Of a DNA stretch of 64,000 nt, positions 12,001 to 24,000 are shown in pieces. A program made the translations under genes and the position numbers. The DNA is from Ursus arctos (lineage: Eukaryota; Chordata; Mammalia; Carnivora; Ursidae), in assembly GCF_023065955.2 (NCBI RefSeq), contig NW_026622808.1, positions 32,128,475 through 32,192,474 of the forward strand, read 5' to 3'. Each line of letters opens with the position of its first letter. Within the stretch, counting starts at the first letter, position 1. Under the pieces are notes generated by a model. The model was not told the origin of the DNA, did no database searches, and saw only the letters and a list, made by a program, of their open reading frames with translations.

Positions 12001-15000
12001 CCCCTATCTAAGGAGCCACGCAGGCCAGGCAACTTGGTGGCAGTGTGCAGAGCCAGCCCTATCTATGTGGAACTGCATGGAGCCTGCTCACCTCGGCAGC
12101 CACTGGCTGTCACCTCTGCAAAAGGACTGTCACAGCTGTTGCACTGGCGGCCAAGGGCTCCTGGGCGACAGGGGCACTGCCCACTGTGGGGTGCGCATGA
12201 ACGTGAGGTGGAGCCCACAGGGTAGCAGTCACATGGGAGGCATGAGTCGCTGCCCCGTGGTCGGTAGTGGAACTCCTATTTGAGAATGGATCAGGGGCCT
12301 GAGGTCAGAGATCAGGGCTTAAGGTCGGGGTCTCAGGCCTGGGGAATGAGTGGAATCAGGGGCAAATGGTCAAGAGAACAGTACTCACAGGCCAGAAGGA
12401 AGGTTGGACTTCAAACGAAACGTAAGGGAGGGATCAGATGTCAAGGACAAGAGGTGGCAGTTAGGTGACAGGACAGGGTAAGAGGTTAGGGCCTGAGTCA
12501 GGTGGCAGAGATCAGCAAGCTGGATAAGAATCGAAAAATCACAGCTGGAGAAAAGTTCAAAGGTCAGGGGTCAGGGGCCAGGCATACCTTGCAGTGACAC
12601 TGCCCGTTTGTCTTATTACAGTTGGGGTCAAAGCCCTTGTGAACGTCACAGTTGCAGGGGCCACAGCTTGGGCTCCCCCACCAGCCCCGAGGACACTGTT
12701 GGTCCATCCTGGAGGGAGACAGCCAGGTGAGATGCCTCCACGTCTTGGTGACCCTTCCCGCCCCCGGCCAGGTCTTTCCATCATCTCAGCCTCTAGCCCC
12801 TCACCTGTGCTCACAGTGGTGCCCAAAATAGCCACCCACACAATCGCAGGTATAGCCATGGGGGGCTCCTGGGAGGTGGCGGCATGACCCCTGGTTCTGA
12901 CAGGGATTCAAGAGGCAGGCGTCCACACACCCTGGGCCATAGTAACCTGCAGGTTGGGTCAGCAAGCTCAGGACACCGGCCACAGAGCACGGGAGGAAGT
13001 AGGCACCTGTTCTTCCAGTGCCTGCCTCCTCCAGGCTCTCCAGATCCCCCAGTCTTCACCAGGAGCCCCTGGTTCCTACCCAGATCACTCTGCCCTATCC
13101 CCAAGTCACACCTGGCCAGCAGGTGCAAGAAAAGGTCTGCCAGAGGTCTCGGCAGTCAGCATGGGGTGGGCAGGGTCCAGATGCACAGGCATTGGTCACG
13201 ACACAACCAGGTTCCACGTTCACTCGGTGGCTGGGCGGAAGCAGGGCTGGGGATCCCGAAGGTGTGGAGCCAAGCCATACCCCCTGCGGACAGAGCCAGC
13301 AAGGCGTGAGACCCATGTCAAAGCACCTCAGTCCCTACAGAGCCAGCCACCTGATCTGATGACCCCTGACATGCAGACCCCCCAAAAGACCCAGACCCTG
13401 ACCCCAATATCCCCAATTCAGCCCCCCCATGGGACCCCTAATCATGCTGTCCCTGACACAGATCTCTAATGACCCTTGATAGTCTAAGCTAGACCCTCAC
13501 GTCCAACAGCACAGAAAGGCCTGACCTGTCTGATGGCTCTGGGTCACATCCCCTCCCTGTGCCAACCCCTATGTGAATGCAGCTTTTCAGGCCCCAAGGG
13601 GCTCCTAACCTCTGACCACTCACCCTAACGGCCCATACCATGTTCCCATGCCGACCCCCACCTGGATACAGCCAACCAGACCCTGAGGAACCTCCTCTTC
13701 ACTGCTGGGGGGCAGGCCTCCCACATGGAGTCGCTTTACCTTCAGGCCCTGTAGTTCACTCCCCACTGCCATGGTGTCCTGGGGGAGGAGGACAGTCAGC
13801 ACTGGAGGTGTGGGGGTGCCTGATGGATCCCTTCCCTACCCCAGAGTCAGTCTTGACCTTGTCTTAGCCCTGCATGACCATCCTCTGTCTCTCTGGACCA
13901 GGGGACGGGTCTGGGAATGAGCTGCCCCGGAGTACAGAGGACCCGCTGGAGCATGGGGGATGGGTAAGAGCAAGGTTTCGGTCAAGAACTGGGCCCAGAT
14001 GGGCCTCTCTCCTGGACCCAAATAGACCCTGAAATTTCATGGCTTTGAAGAGGTTAGGGCAGGGACCACAGGGGGTTTCCAAGAGTTAGGGAATGTACTG
14101 GCTGCAGAGATACCCCAAGACCAGGCCAGAAGTCTGGAGAGCCTCTCTGACATGAGCAGGCCTGGCAGCGGAGCAGCCTGACTGGCAGGGTGGGCTCAGA
14201 GCAAGGGTATGAGGAGGGCACTGCAGGGAGAGTGGGGTGCAGTGGAGGGAATTGAGAGGAAATGGACTGGGGGGGGTCAAATGAGGTGGGTCTGGTTGGA
14301 AGACTGAGAATGGACTACCACAGAGTAAGCGATCAGACCTGAAAGAGGCTAAAGTCCAATGAGACCATGAGGACATGGTGGCCCCGCCGGCCCCCTGGCT
14401 CCTCCTGCAATTCCAGCCGCAGATCGTGCCACCGGCCATCACTGACAGTCACCTGGTCCAGGAGGAGATGGGCAGCACGGCCCGTGCCCCTGGTCACCGT
14501 CACAGACAGCAACCCCCGATCAAGCTGCAGAGAGAGAAGCGCAGCCCTGAGGTCAGGGCCCCAAGCTGGGCTGGGGCTGGGAGTGTCAGGAGGCGAGGTC
14601 TAGGGGCTCTGACATCAGCACTGCAGGGCCAAGGCTATATCTGGCACACAGGGGGTTGTGCCCAGTGACGTCATGTTGCTGAGAGTGAAGTTAGGGACAG
14701 ACGTCAGGATCAGGGGTTGGGGATCGGTGCCGCTAGCACAAAAGAGACATGCTGGGGCCCTGCGCCTACAAGGGATATCATGGTGGGAAAGAAGGTCAAG
14801 GGCTAGGATCCGGAGCAAGGTCAAGTATGGTCAGTTCACCTGGTAGGAGCATGCGGTATGACCAGGCTCAACCCCAAAGAAGTGTTGCTGGTGGCATTTG
14901 AAGTTGAGACCTGAGGGTCTGGGGAGGGGCCAGGAGGACAGACACACCTGACAGAGGAGCGTGCTGTGTGGCCCAGCCTGCAATTGCATCAGGACTCCCT

Positions 15001-18000
15001 GTGTCGCCCGTGTCCGGAATGCCAGCCCCAGGTACCATGGCACAGACACAGCCATGTCGTTTCCAAAGTCCCAGCTGAGTGTGCCATTGCCACGGAAATG
15101 ATGGGGGTAGGCCATGGCTGAGGGGATAAAAAGAGCAGGATCACAGGCCCCACCTCAGGAACAAACCTTACCCTGCAGGCCCCTCTTGCCCCGTACTGCC
15201 CACTCACTGAGCCTACAGTCTTTGCCACCGAAGCCCACAGGGCAGTCGCAGCTGAAGCCGCCCCAGCGTTCTGAGCAGAAGCCGCTGTTCTTACAGGGGC
15301 CCGAGTCACAAAAGTGCAGCTTGGCCTGGCAGCCTGGGAGAGGAAGGCACATGGAGGGTGTGAGAACATGGAGGGGCGGGGGGCACGAGTGCTAGACAGG
15401 ACACAGGGGTCCAGGGGGGCCAAAAGTGGCCACGATTTCAGCCCTGTGTTCTCTCAGGGTAGAGTTGGAAGGAGGTGGGCCCTAAAGGCTAGGCTATGGC
15501 ACAGTGCTTGCCCGCAAAGGAAGCAAAGATGAGGTCAGATTTGGAATCACTCCATGTAGCCCTCCACCACCCCCCTCTAATATGGGGACACGGCCTACCT
15601 GCCATGGTGCCGTTGTTCGCAACAAAGGCTGCCATGTCCACTCGGCGGCCATCAATGTACAGGTCCCGCATGCAGCCAACGAACTCCTTGTGCGACACGG
15701 GGAAGTTCTCGGGGAGGTTGGGGACACCCCCCAGGAGCAGAGGGCCTGTCAGGTCCAGGGACCTGGGGATCAGGGGTCCACATCATTGTTGGGATGGGGG
15801 CCAAGGTAGGGGTGCTCCTGAGGGTCATAGGAAGTGTGGGGGGGTAGGACTCAGAGGGTAAAGGTGATCTGGGGGGAGGGTAAGGTCAGGCTAGGGAAGA
15901 AGCCGGGGCCTAACTTCAGTTGTGGGCGTGCAAAGGAGAGCTCATGATGGACAGATGGTCTGGGGAAAGGAGAAAGAGGGCTAGGATGAAAGAGTGAGGC
16001 ATTTGGGTGGTTGGTGAAGAGTCTGGGGCGCCAAGTGGGGATGTGGGGCATTAAAAAGGAGCAGGGAGAGTGCAGCCTAGGGGCTGAGTACCTGGGGACC
16101 ATGTGCGGGAGTGGGGAGTCTGGGGTAGAATACAGGGATGGAGCTAGGTGAGGTGGGGTTTCAGTGTCCTAATGGGGAGAGGGAAATGGTGATATGGGGA
16201 AGGATGGGGAGTTTGGTGGGCTGGGGTGGGGAGTGGGATATGTGAAAGGTTGGGGTGGGCTCTGGCAGGCAGAGGGCATGGGGATGAGGGGCTGGGGTCT
16301 CACTTCTTGGAGCTTGTTTGCACGCCAGCAGCCGCACATGAGTAGTTGCCAATCTCAGCACCGAACTGCAGAGCCACCGCCACGTCGCAGTCATCCACAC
16401 TCAGCACAGCCACCTTGTCCTTGGAGGGGCCCTGAGCACCTCCCAGGGCATCTGTCCGGGGCTAGAGACCCAGGCATACCACTCAACAGGACCCCCAGGG
16501 TGACCCCGGAGAGGCAGAATCTGGCCTCCCAGCTCCCCTCACACTCCCATGCCAAGGGTGGTGCCCACCTTGTTGTAGTATCTCAGATGCACGGTGTGCC
16601 ACTGTCCGTCACTCAGGCCCCCTGGAACTGTAGGGCTGACCACTGTGTTGGACTCACCTGTGGGGAGGATACATGTGGAAGGTTGTCTGGAGCTGCCTAG
16701 TTGCCTCGCCCTCCCCATCCCAGTCATAAAAATGCAGCTACTCCCAGAATGTAGCATACGGTCCTGGATACATCAGGTCAGTCCCATCCACTGGTGACCA
16801 AACTGGCTCGACCAGAGTGCCAGAAAGGAGACAGATAGGAGAGACAGGAGATAGGACACACTTCTGGACAGATAGGAGAAGCACACACTTCTTGGAGAGA
16901 TGGACCTTCCCCCAGGGAATGCGTAGGAGGGTCAGATCCTCACTGATGTCTGCTTGGTATGGAAGTAGGTATTTAGGGGTGCAGTGAGGCAAACCCGAGG
17001 GGACTTGAGGCTTATACCCCCGAGCCATCTCACCCACGCATGTACACTCGCCCACACACACATCCACGGGAGCACCCACCCGTGGAATATGTAAGCCGCA
17101 CTTGCCCGGCCACGAGCTCCAGGGCCAGGAAGTCGTGCTTCTCGTTCAGGCGCCCGTTGTAGAAGAGCAGCCCACTTGGCTGCACCGTTGCGAACCTGGG
17201 TGGGGTGGACAGGGAGCGTCATGAGCAGGACACCTGGCAACCACCACCCCTCGACAGAAGTTTCGCGGGGCGCCCGCACAGGCTCGGATGGGGCAGGAAG
17301 TGATGAGAAAGGATGCCGTGATGTCAGGGACAGTGCAGGACGTCAGGGACAGTGATGTTCCGAGACACCCAGGTGGGGCATCTGGGGAGGGGGCAGTGTC
17401 CTGTGGGACATCAGGGTAGGTCAGCTGGGAATCTGAGTCAGGATCATGGACGGCGTAGGGTCATGGAGGGACGACGTGGAGGCGCGCAGATATACCGGGC
17501 GAGCACCTACGAGAGGGACAGCGTGAGGTGGAAGCGCTGTCGCAGGCCGCGGAACATGACAAACGAACTGGGAGGGAAGAAGCGCGCCGCCACCTCGCAG
17601 CGCGGGCCCTCGAAGGCGCCGCCAGCCGGGCACTGGCAGCGGAAACCGCCGTCGGGCCCGTCGGCACAGGTGCCCCCGTTGCGGCAGACGCCGGGGACGC
17701 AGCGTCCGGCCTCCGTGTCCAGCTCGCAGTCTTCTCCTACGGTCAAAACGCGGCCGGAGGTCACCGCCTGCGCGGACTCCAGCGGGGCCCGCCCCTCCAA
17801 GGACTCCCCCCCCGCCCAAAGGGCGAGCTCCCTGTGGGCACGCCACCTGTCAGCCTGGCCCCGCCCCCACGCTCCCGCGGCCCCGGCCCCGCCCACAAGG
17901 CCCGCCCCCTTCTACGGACACGCCCCCTTCACAGCCTCAGTCCTGTCCAGGCCTCTCTCTCTTCCTTCAGGGCCTTATGCTCCTGCACCGCCGGGCTCTA

Positions 18001-21000
18001 CCGCCTCGCCCGAACCGCGCCCACTCGACCCCGGTAGGCTCAAGACTGACGCTGCATCCTCACTCGCCCCCACGCTCTGCCCAAGGCGCCCCAGCCCCGC
18101 AGCCTGCCCACCTGTGAAGCGCGGGCGGCACACGCAGGTGTAGCCTCCCTCGCGCCGCGCGCAGGCGCCGCCGTTCCGGCACGGGTTGGAGTAGCAGAGG
18201 TCTAGCTCTGTCTCGCAGAAGTCTCCGGTGAAGCCGGGAGGGCAGCGGCAGCGCAGGCCTGCGATGGGCTGGATGGGTCGGAAGAGCGTGGAGGCCGAGG
18301 CCAGGAAGGGCGCGGACGAGTCAAAGCGCAGCACCGACACGCACTTCATGTAGTTCTCACAGGGCTCGCGCAGGCACACGTTGTCGTCGAAGGGCAGCAC
18401 TTCCAGGAGCGAGCGGGCGGCAAGGGCCGCGCGGCGCACGTATAACTGCTCTTGCAGCTCCTCGGAGCTGAACCAGGGACCCGCAGCGCCCGCCCCGGCC
18501 CCGCGTGGCGCCAGCGCCGAGAAGCTCACATTGAGCACGGTGCCCCCCACGTCCGTGTCGTTCTGGATATTGAAAATGAAGACGTCCTCCGCGGGTGTGG
18601 CAAGCACCGCGGCCACGCCCTCCAGGAAGTGGCCCAGCAGTGGTGACAGGAAGCGCTCCTGCCACATGTTCTCGAGGCGTACGGTCAGGCTGTTGGCCAG
18701 CAGCTCCTCCGTGATGATGACCACGCGCAGCACACACTGCGCCGTCACGCTGTGCAGCCCATCTGCGGGTGGGGGTAGGGACAGAGGTCAGTCTGGAGTC
18801 AGCGGCTGCCCCTCCCCAGGACTCAGAGGGCTGGGGTCAATGAATACCTAGACCCCCAGCACCTGAGTCAGCAGGCTGACCTTGCCAGGACACAGGGGGT
18901 CTGGGGCTTGTGACCACCAGCATCAAGGTTCAAAGTTGCTGCTTCCTCTCCCCTCCCTCCAACACCAGCAGAGATCTAAGCCAGCCTATGGGTCAGTAAG
19001 CCATTCATCCAACAGCACACAAGAAGGTCCCTAAGTGGTCAGTAACCCACCCTCCCCCCCCCCCCGGGTTATCATGGTCAGCAAGACACCCTCACTCAGA
19101 ACTTAAAGAGGAGCCAGGGCCCCTGACAACCCACCCCTATCCTCAGGCATTGCATAACCAGCAAAACATCCCCTCAAATGGGGTTCTAGATCAAGGATTA
19201 CCCATCCCCTATCTCTGGTCAGCAAACTGGTTTCCCATGGCACTAAAAGGGTGCCACTCAGCCCCACCCCACAGAACCCTGGCTCAGCAAGCTCCCTCTC
19301 CTCAGGAAGGTCTTGGACCCTGACCACCCACGCCCTCCTCAGCATTCTTGGGTCAGAAAGCTGCCCATTACACCAGACCCGGGTCCCGTGATCTCAGTGG
19401 CCACCTCTCAAAATGAGAATGAGGTGCTGATATCCCTTGTCCCCAGGCTCTAGTACACATTGAATGGCCAATAAGGATTGGTTGTTGAGTGAACTGAGGG
19501 ATAAATGAAGGCTGCTCCTTCTTTGGCAGAGCCAGGAGCCCATGCTCCAGAACTGGGGAATGAACACCAATTGAAGCCTAGCTCCCAACCTCTGGAGCAG
19601 TAGACAGAGTTGCAAGAGGCTCTCCCACCTGCACCTGCCTATGAGGGAGTGTTTGTGGAAGTCTGGGGCTTGGGAGGTGGGAAAGAGGGAGGTGAGCCTC
19701 TGGACATTTTCCGGAAGGGCAGGGACTCAGTCCCTTAGATAGCAGCCAGGCCAATGTGGGCCCACTCTTTGTCTGCAGCTGCCAGAGTAAGCTGCTGTTT
19801 TTGACTACTAAACTATTGGCCTACCTCCCCCGTAAAAGTGAAGGTCAGATTGGACCCAAAGTAATGCTTCATCTGAACAAGGGTGTGGTGTGGGCTGACT
19901 GGCCCATATTGGCTTTTCCTGTGACCTCCAGAGCATTAACCCAGGACCTGCAGCCTTTTGGGGGTGGGGGCACTATCTCTAGTGTAGTAGACAGTTCATA
20001 CAGTCTTTATGGGGTCTGCAGATGTCCTAGAATCTTTGGGGTTCTGTGGAGTCTACCCAAGACCCTAAGCAGAGACTATGTGAACCTAACCTGTGAAGCC
20101 TACGGCAGATCCTGTGAGGTGCAGGAACTCAGCACTTAAGGGATTCTTGGAAGGCCTGGGAATCCTTCTTTGGTTTGATGCCCTGTGGAGCCCCTGAGGC
20201 CCTGACAGGTTGAGGTCACTGGGTCACTTGCCTATCCCCACCCCTCCCCTTACCTGTGACAGTCACCAACATGGAAGCCACCAGTGGGCGGTTGTTGTCT
20301 AGCTTGCGGCTGAGTCGAAGCTCCCCACTGGTCTGGTTGACCACCAGCAGCTGCAGCTCATTGCCCCGCTCAAAAGAGTAGGAAAGGTGGTCAGAGACAT
20401 CAGGGTCATAAGCTGGGATGCGTCCAATAACGCCTGAGGGGAAGGTGTCTGAGCGGTTGGATACGTAGTTGTTGAAGAGGATCTGGAAGTTGTTGAGCAC
20501 AGGGCTGTTGTCATTCTGGTCAACCAGGCGGACGTGCACAGTGGCCCGACTGACCAGAGGGGCAGATGTGGCCTGCACCACAATCACATATTCCTGGCGA
20601 GCCTCATAGTCCAGGTCAATGAGTGCAGTCAACTCTCCAGAGAAGATGTCCATTTGGAACAGCTCAGGGATGTTCCCCTCCACAATCTGGTACATTATAT
20701 GGGCATTGGGGCCTTCATCAGGGTCTACTGCAGTAATCTGAGCCACCACGGAGCCCACAATGCTGTTTTCCTTCACTCGCACCTCAAACTCCTCAGCTGG
20801 GAAGACAGGTGCGTTGTCGTTTACATCCTGCACCGTCACCTGGATGCTGACTGGAGTTCGCAGTGGGGGCACACCTCGGTCTACTGCGTAGGCAGTAAGT
20901 TCATATACCGGCACTGCCTCCCGATCCAGCCGCCTCACTGTGCGGACAATACCAGAGGTGGGCTCAATGGTAAAATCTCCATCCCCATCTTCCCCATTCT

Positions 21001-24000
21001 GGAAGGTGTACTGGACCCGGCCATTGGCATGAGCGTCCCGGTCAGTGGCTGAGATCTGCAGGACACTGGTGAAAGGTGGGGCATCCTCAGATACCAACCC
21101 TGTGTAGTGGGAAGCCACAAACTGTGGAGCGTTATCATTCACATCATTGACCATCACCTCCACATAAGTGGTGTCTGCCTTCTGTGGAATGCCGTTGTCC
21201 CGAGCAGTGATAGCCAGTGTGTAGGTCACCTGGTCCTCATAGTCCAGTGGAGCCTGTAGTGTAATGGCCCCTGAATCTGCATCAATTCGGAACTGGGGCA
21301 GGTTGTCCTCCAGGAGATAGGTGATACGAGCATTCTCCCCCACATCATCATCAGAGGCACTGATGACCACCACCGTGCTACCCACTGGCCGATCCTCATT
21401 CACACTCACGGAGTAGTGGGCACTTTGAAAGACAGGCCGGTGAGTGTTGGCATCTGTGATGTTGATGTGCACATAGCAGTGATCATGAAGGGCACGGTCC
21501 GAAGCGGTTAGCACCAGCTTGAAGTAGCGTTCCTGCTTGTAGTCCAGTGGCAGAGCCAGTGTCACCAGACCTACACCCCCCTGGGTGCTGATGGCAAAGC
21601 GATTCCGGGTGTTGCCGCCTGTGATCTGGTAGCTGATGGCACTGTTGGCATCACGATCTACAGCGGTCACACTGACCACTGTGGTGCCCACAGCTGCGTC
21701 CTCATTCAGCCGTAGGTGGTAGTCCTTCATTGTAAACTCAGGCCGATTGTCATTAACATCTAGCACAGTTACTGTGACACTGGCTGAGGCCGAGAGTGGG
21801 GGTATGCCATGGTCTCGGGCCTCCACACCAAAGAAATAATGCTCCACAGACTCACGGTCCAGGGGACCACTCACAGAGACCCAGCCAGTGGCACTGTTTA
21901 TCACAAAGGGCATATCAGGTGCCACACCAGTTAGGGAGTACTCCAATCTGGCATTCTCCCCATGGTCCGCATCCACTGCCTGAATGTGGATGACCGAATG
22001 GCCCAGGGGTGCATTTTCCAGTACAGAGACCTGGAAGGGTGTGCTGACAAAGATAGGTGTATGGTCATTGATGTCCACTACCTGGATGCTGGCCAGGCCT
22101 GTGTTGTTGGACAGTGGTGGCCGGCCTGCATCTTGCGCCCGGATGCGCAAGGCATACTCTCGCTCTGCCTCAAAGTCCAGAGGTGCCACCACCTGGATCT
22201 CGCCCGTGAGGCTGTCAATTGCGAAATGACCACGACTGTTGCCGCTGATAATGTTGTAGTGCACCAGTCCGTTGGCATCCTTGTCCCGGTCAGTGGCTGT
22301 GACGCGTAGTACCACCGTGTGAGGGCGCACATCCTCGCGCACCTGCGCCACGTAGCGCTTCTCGCTGAACTGGGGCGCGTTGTCGTTCTCATCCAGCACA
22401 GTGATGTGCACACGCACAGTTGCGGAGCGCGGCCCGGGCTCTTGGCCCTGGTCGCTGGCCTCTACCACCAGCTCGTAGCTTTCCATGTGTTCGCGGTCCA
22501 CGCGACCGTTGGTGCTTATGAGGCCAGACCGCGGATCAATCTCGAAGGCAGCGGAGGCAGCGGCGCGCGCAGCTGGCGGCCCCACGAAGCGGTAACGCAG
22601 ATTGGCGTTGGGGGGCGCGTCTCCGTCTGTGGCACGCAACTGAAGAATGGGGTAGCCCTCCTCCACGTTCTCGCGAAGCGTCTCCCGGTATTGCGCCTGC
22701 TCGAACACCGGCGAGTGGTCGTTGCGGTCGGCCACTGTAACGGCCACCATGGTGGTGGCCGAGAGGCGCGGCGAGCCGTGGTCCTGCGCCGTCACGCGCA
22801 GGTAGTGCCGCTCCATGCTCTCGCGGTCTAGAGCAGCCTCTGTACGGATGAGGCCGCTCAGTGGGTCAATGCTGAACAGCTCCAGCGAGCGGCTGTTCAT
22901 GAGCGCAGCCAGAGAGTAAACTAGGCGTCCGGCCTCGCCTGCGTCCGGGTCCTGCGCCGCTACGCGTAGCACCGCGGTGCCCGCCGCCTCGTTCTCTGGC
23001 ACTAGCGCCTGATAGTTGTACTGAGGAAACTGCGGGTGGCGGTTCGCAGCGCGACGGCGGCGGACCCTGCTTGCTGGGGATATTCTCCAGACTCTTGGCT
23101 GAGCCGGGAACCCCGGGGGGCGCGGCCCCGGGCGCTGCGGGAGGAAGCGGCGGCGGAAGAGACTACGCGAGCGCATGCGCTCGGGCGTCGGCTCGGGAGC
23201 TGTCCGAGACTCGCGCGGTGCTGAACCAGGAGCGGGAGCTGTCCTCTCTGTGCGCGGTGCTGAATCCAGCCCAGGGCCAGATCCCGCAGCCCTGGGGGTA
23301 CAGTCCGGATGGGAGGCTGTCCTCTCTGCTCGAGATGTCGCAGTTCTCTCGCCCTGACCCCTGCGCTTCGGCGCCCACAATCCCCCGCAGCAGCGCATGG
23401 TTCCCACTTTTTTGGGGGTGCCTCTCCCAGCATTCCTCTGGGAAGACACCAGCTTGTAACCACGGGGCCGAACCAGAAGGTCGGAAGGGAAGGGCGAGTT
23501 GGTCTCCAGGCTCGGGACCCCTGGGGACAGAGCCTCTGGAGACAGACTATCTCTTCGCAAGGGTCCTGACTGCCTGCAAGAGGAGACCTCCGCGCGCCAG
23601 CATAACAGAGACCCTGGTCCCTGTCCTGTTTCTCGCCCGCGGCTGTTTAATGCCTGGACCCCATATTTTGCCCCCAGCCCCGCGTCCGGCTGCTCAGGGG
23701 GCCCTCGACCACGCTGGGCGCTTTGCCTTCCCTCTCGGGGCCCCACGAAGACAGGCTCCCTAACTCCCAGACCAGGCTCTCCATCCTCCTGGACCCCGGG
23801 CGTCTCGGGACAAAGAGCTAAGGCTCCGCCACCGGTCCGCGCCCCTGGCCCCGTAGCGGCAGCTACTTCTGGGTCCCAGCCTTGGCCCCCGTCGACCCCC
23901 AGCTCCTCCCGGCTGAGAGGGAACAAAGAGAGGAGGAGAAGGAGCAGGAGTAGTGGGGTCGTCGGCCCCCTGAGACTCCACCACGGCGGCCGCCTCGCCA

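Noticed and set aside
17352..18143. 263-codon plus-strand open frame across CELSR3 exons 2-3
   Set aside because: A shadow of two real exons and a GC-rich intron; composition is Pro/Ala/Arg typical of antisense GC-rich sequence.
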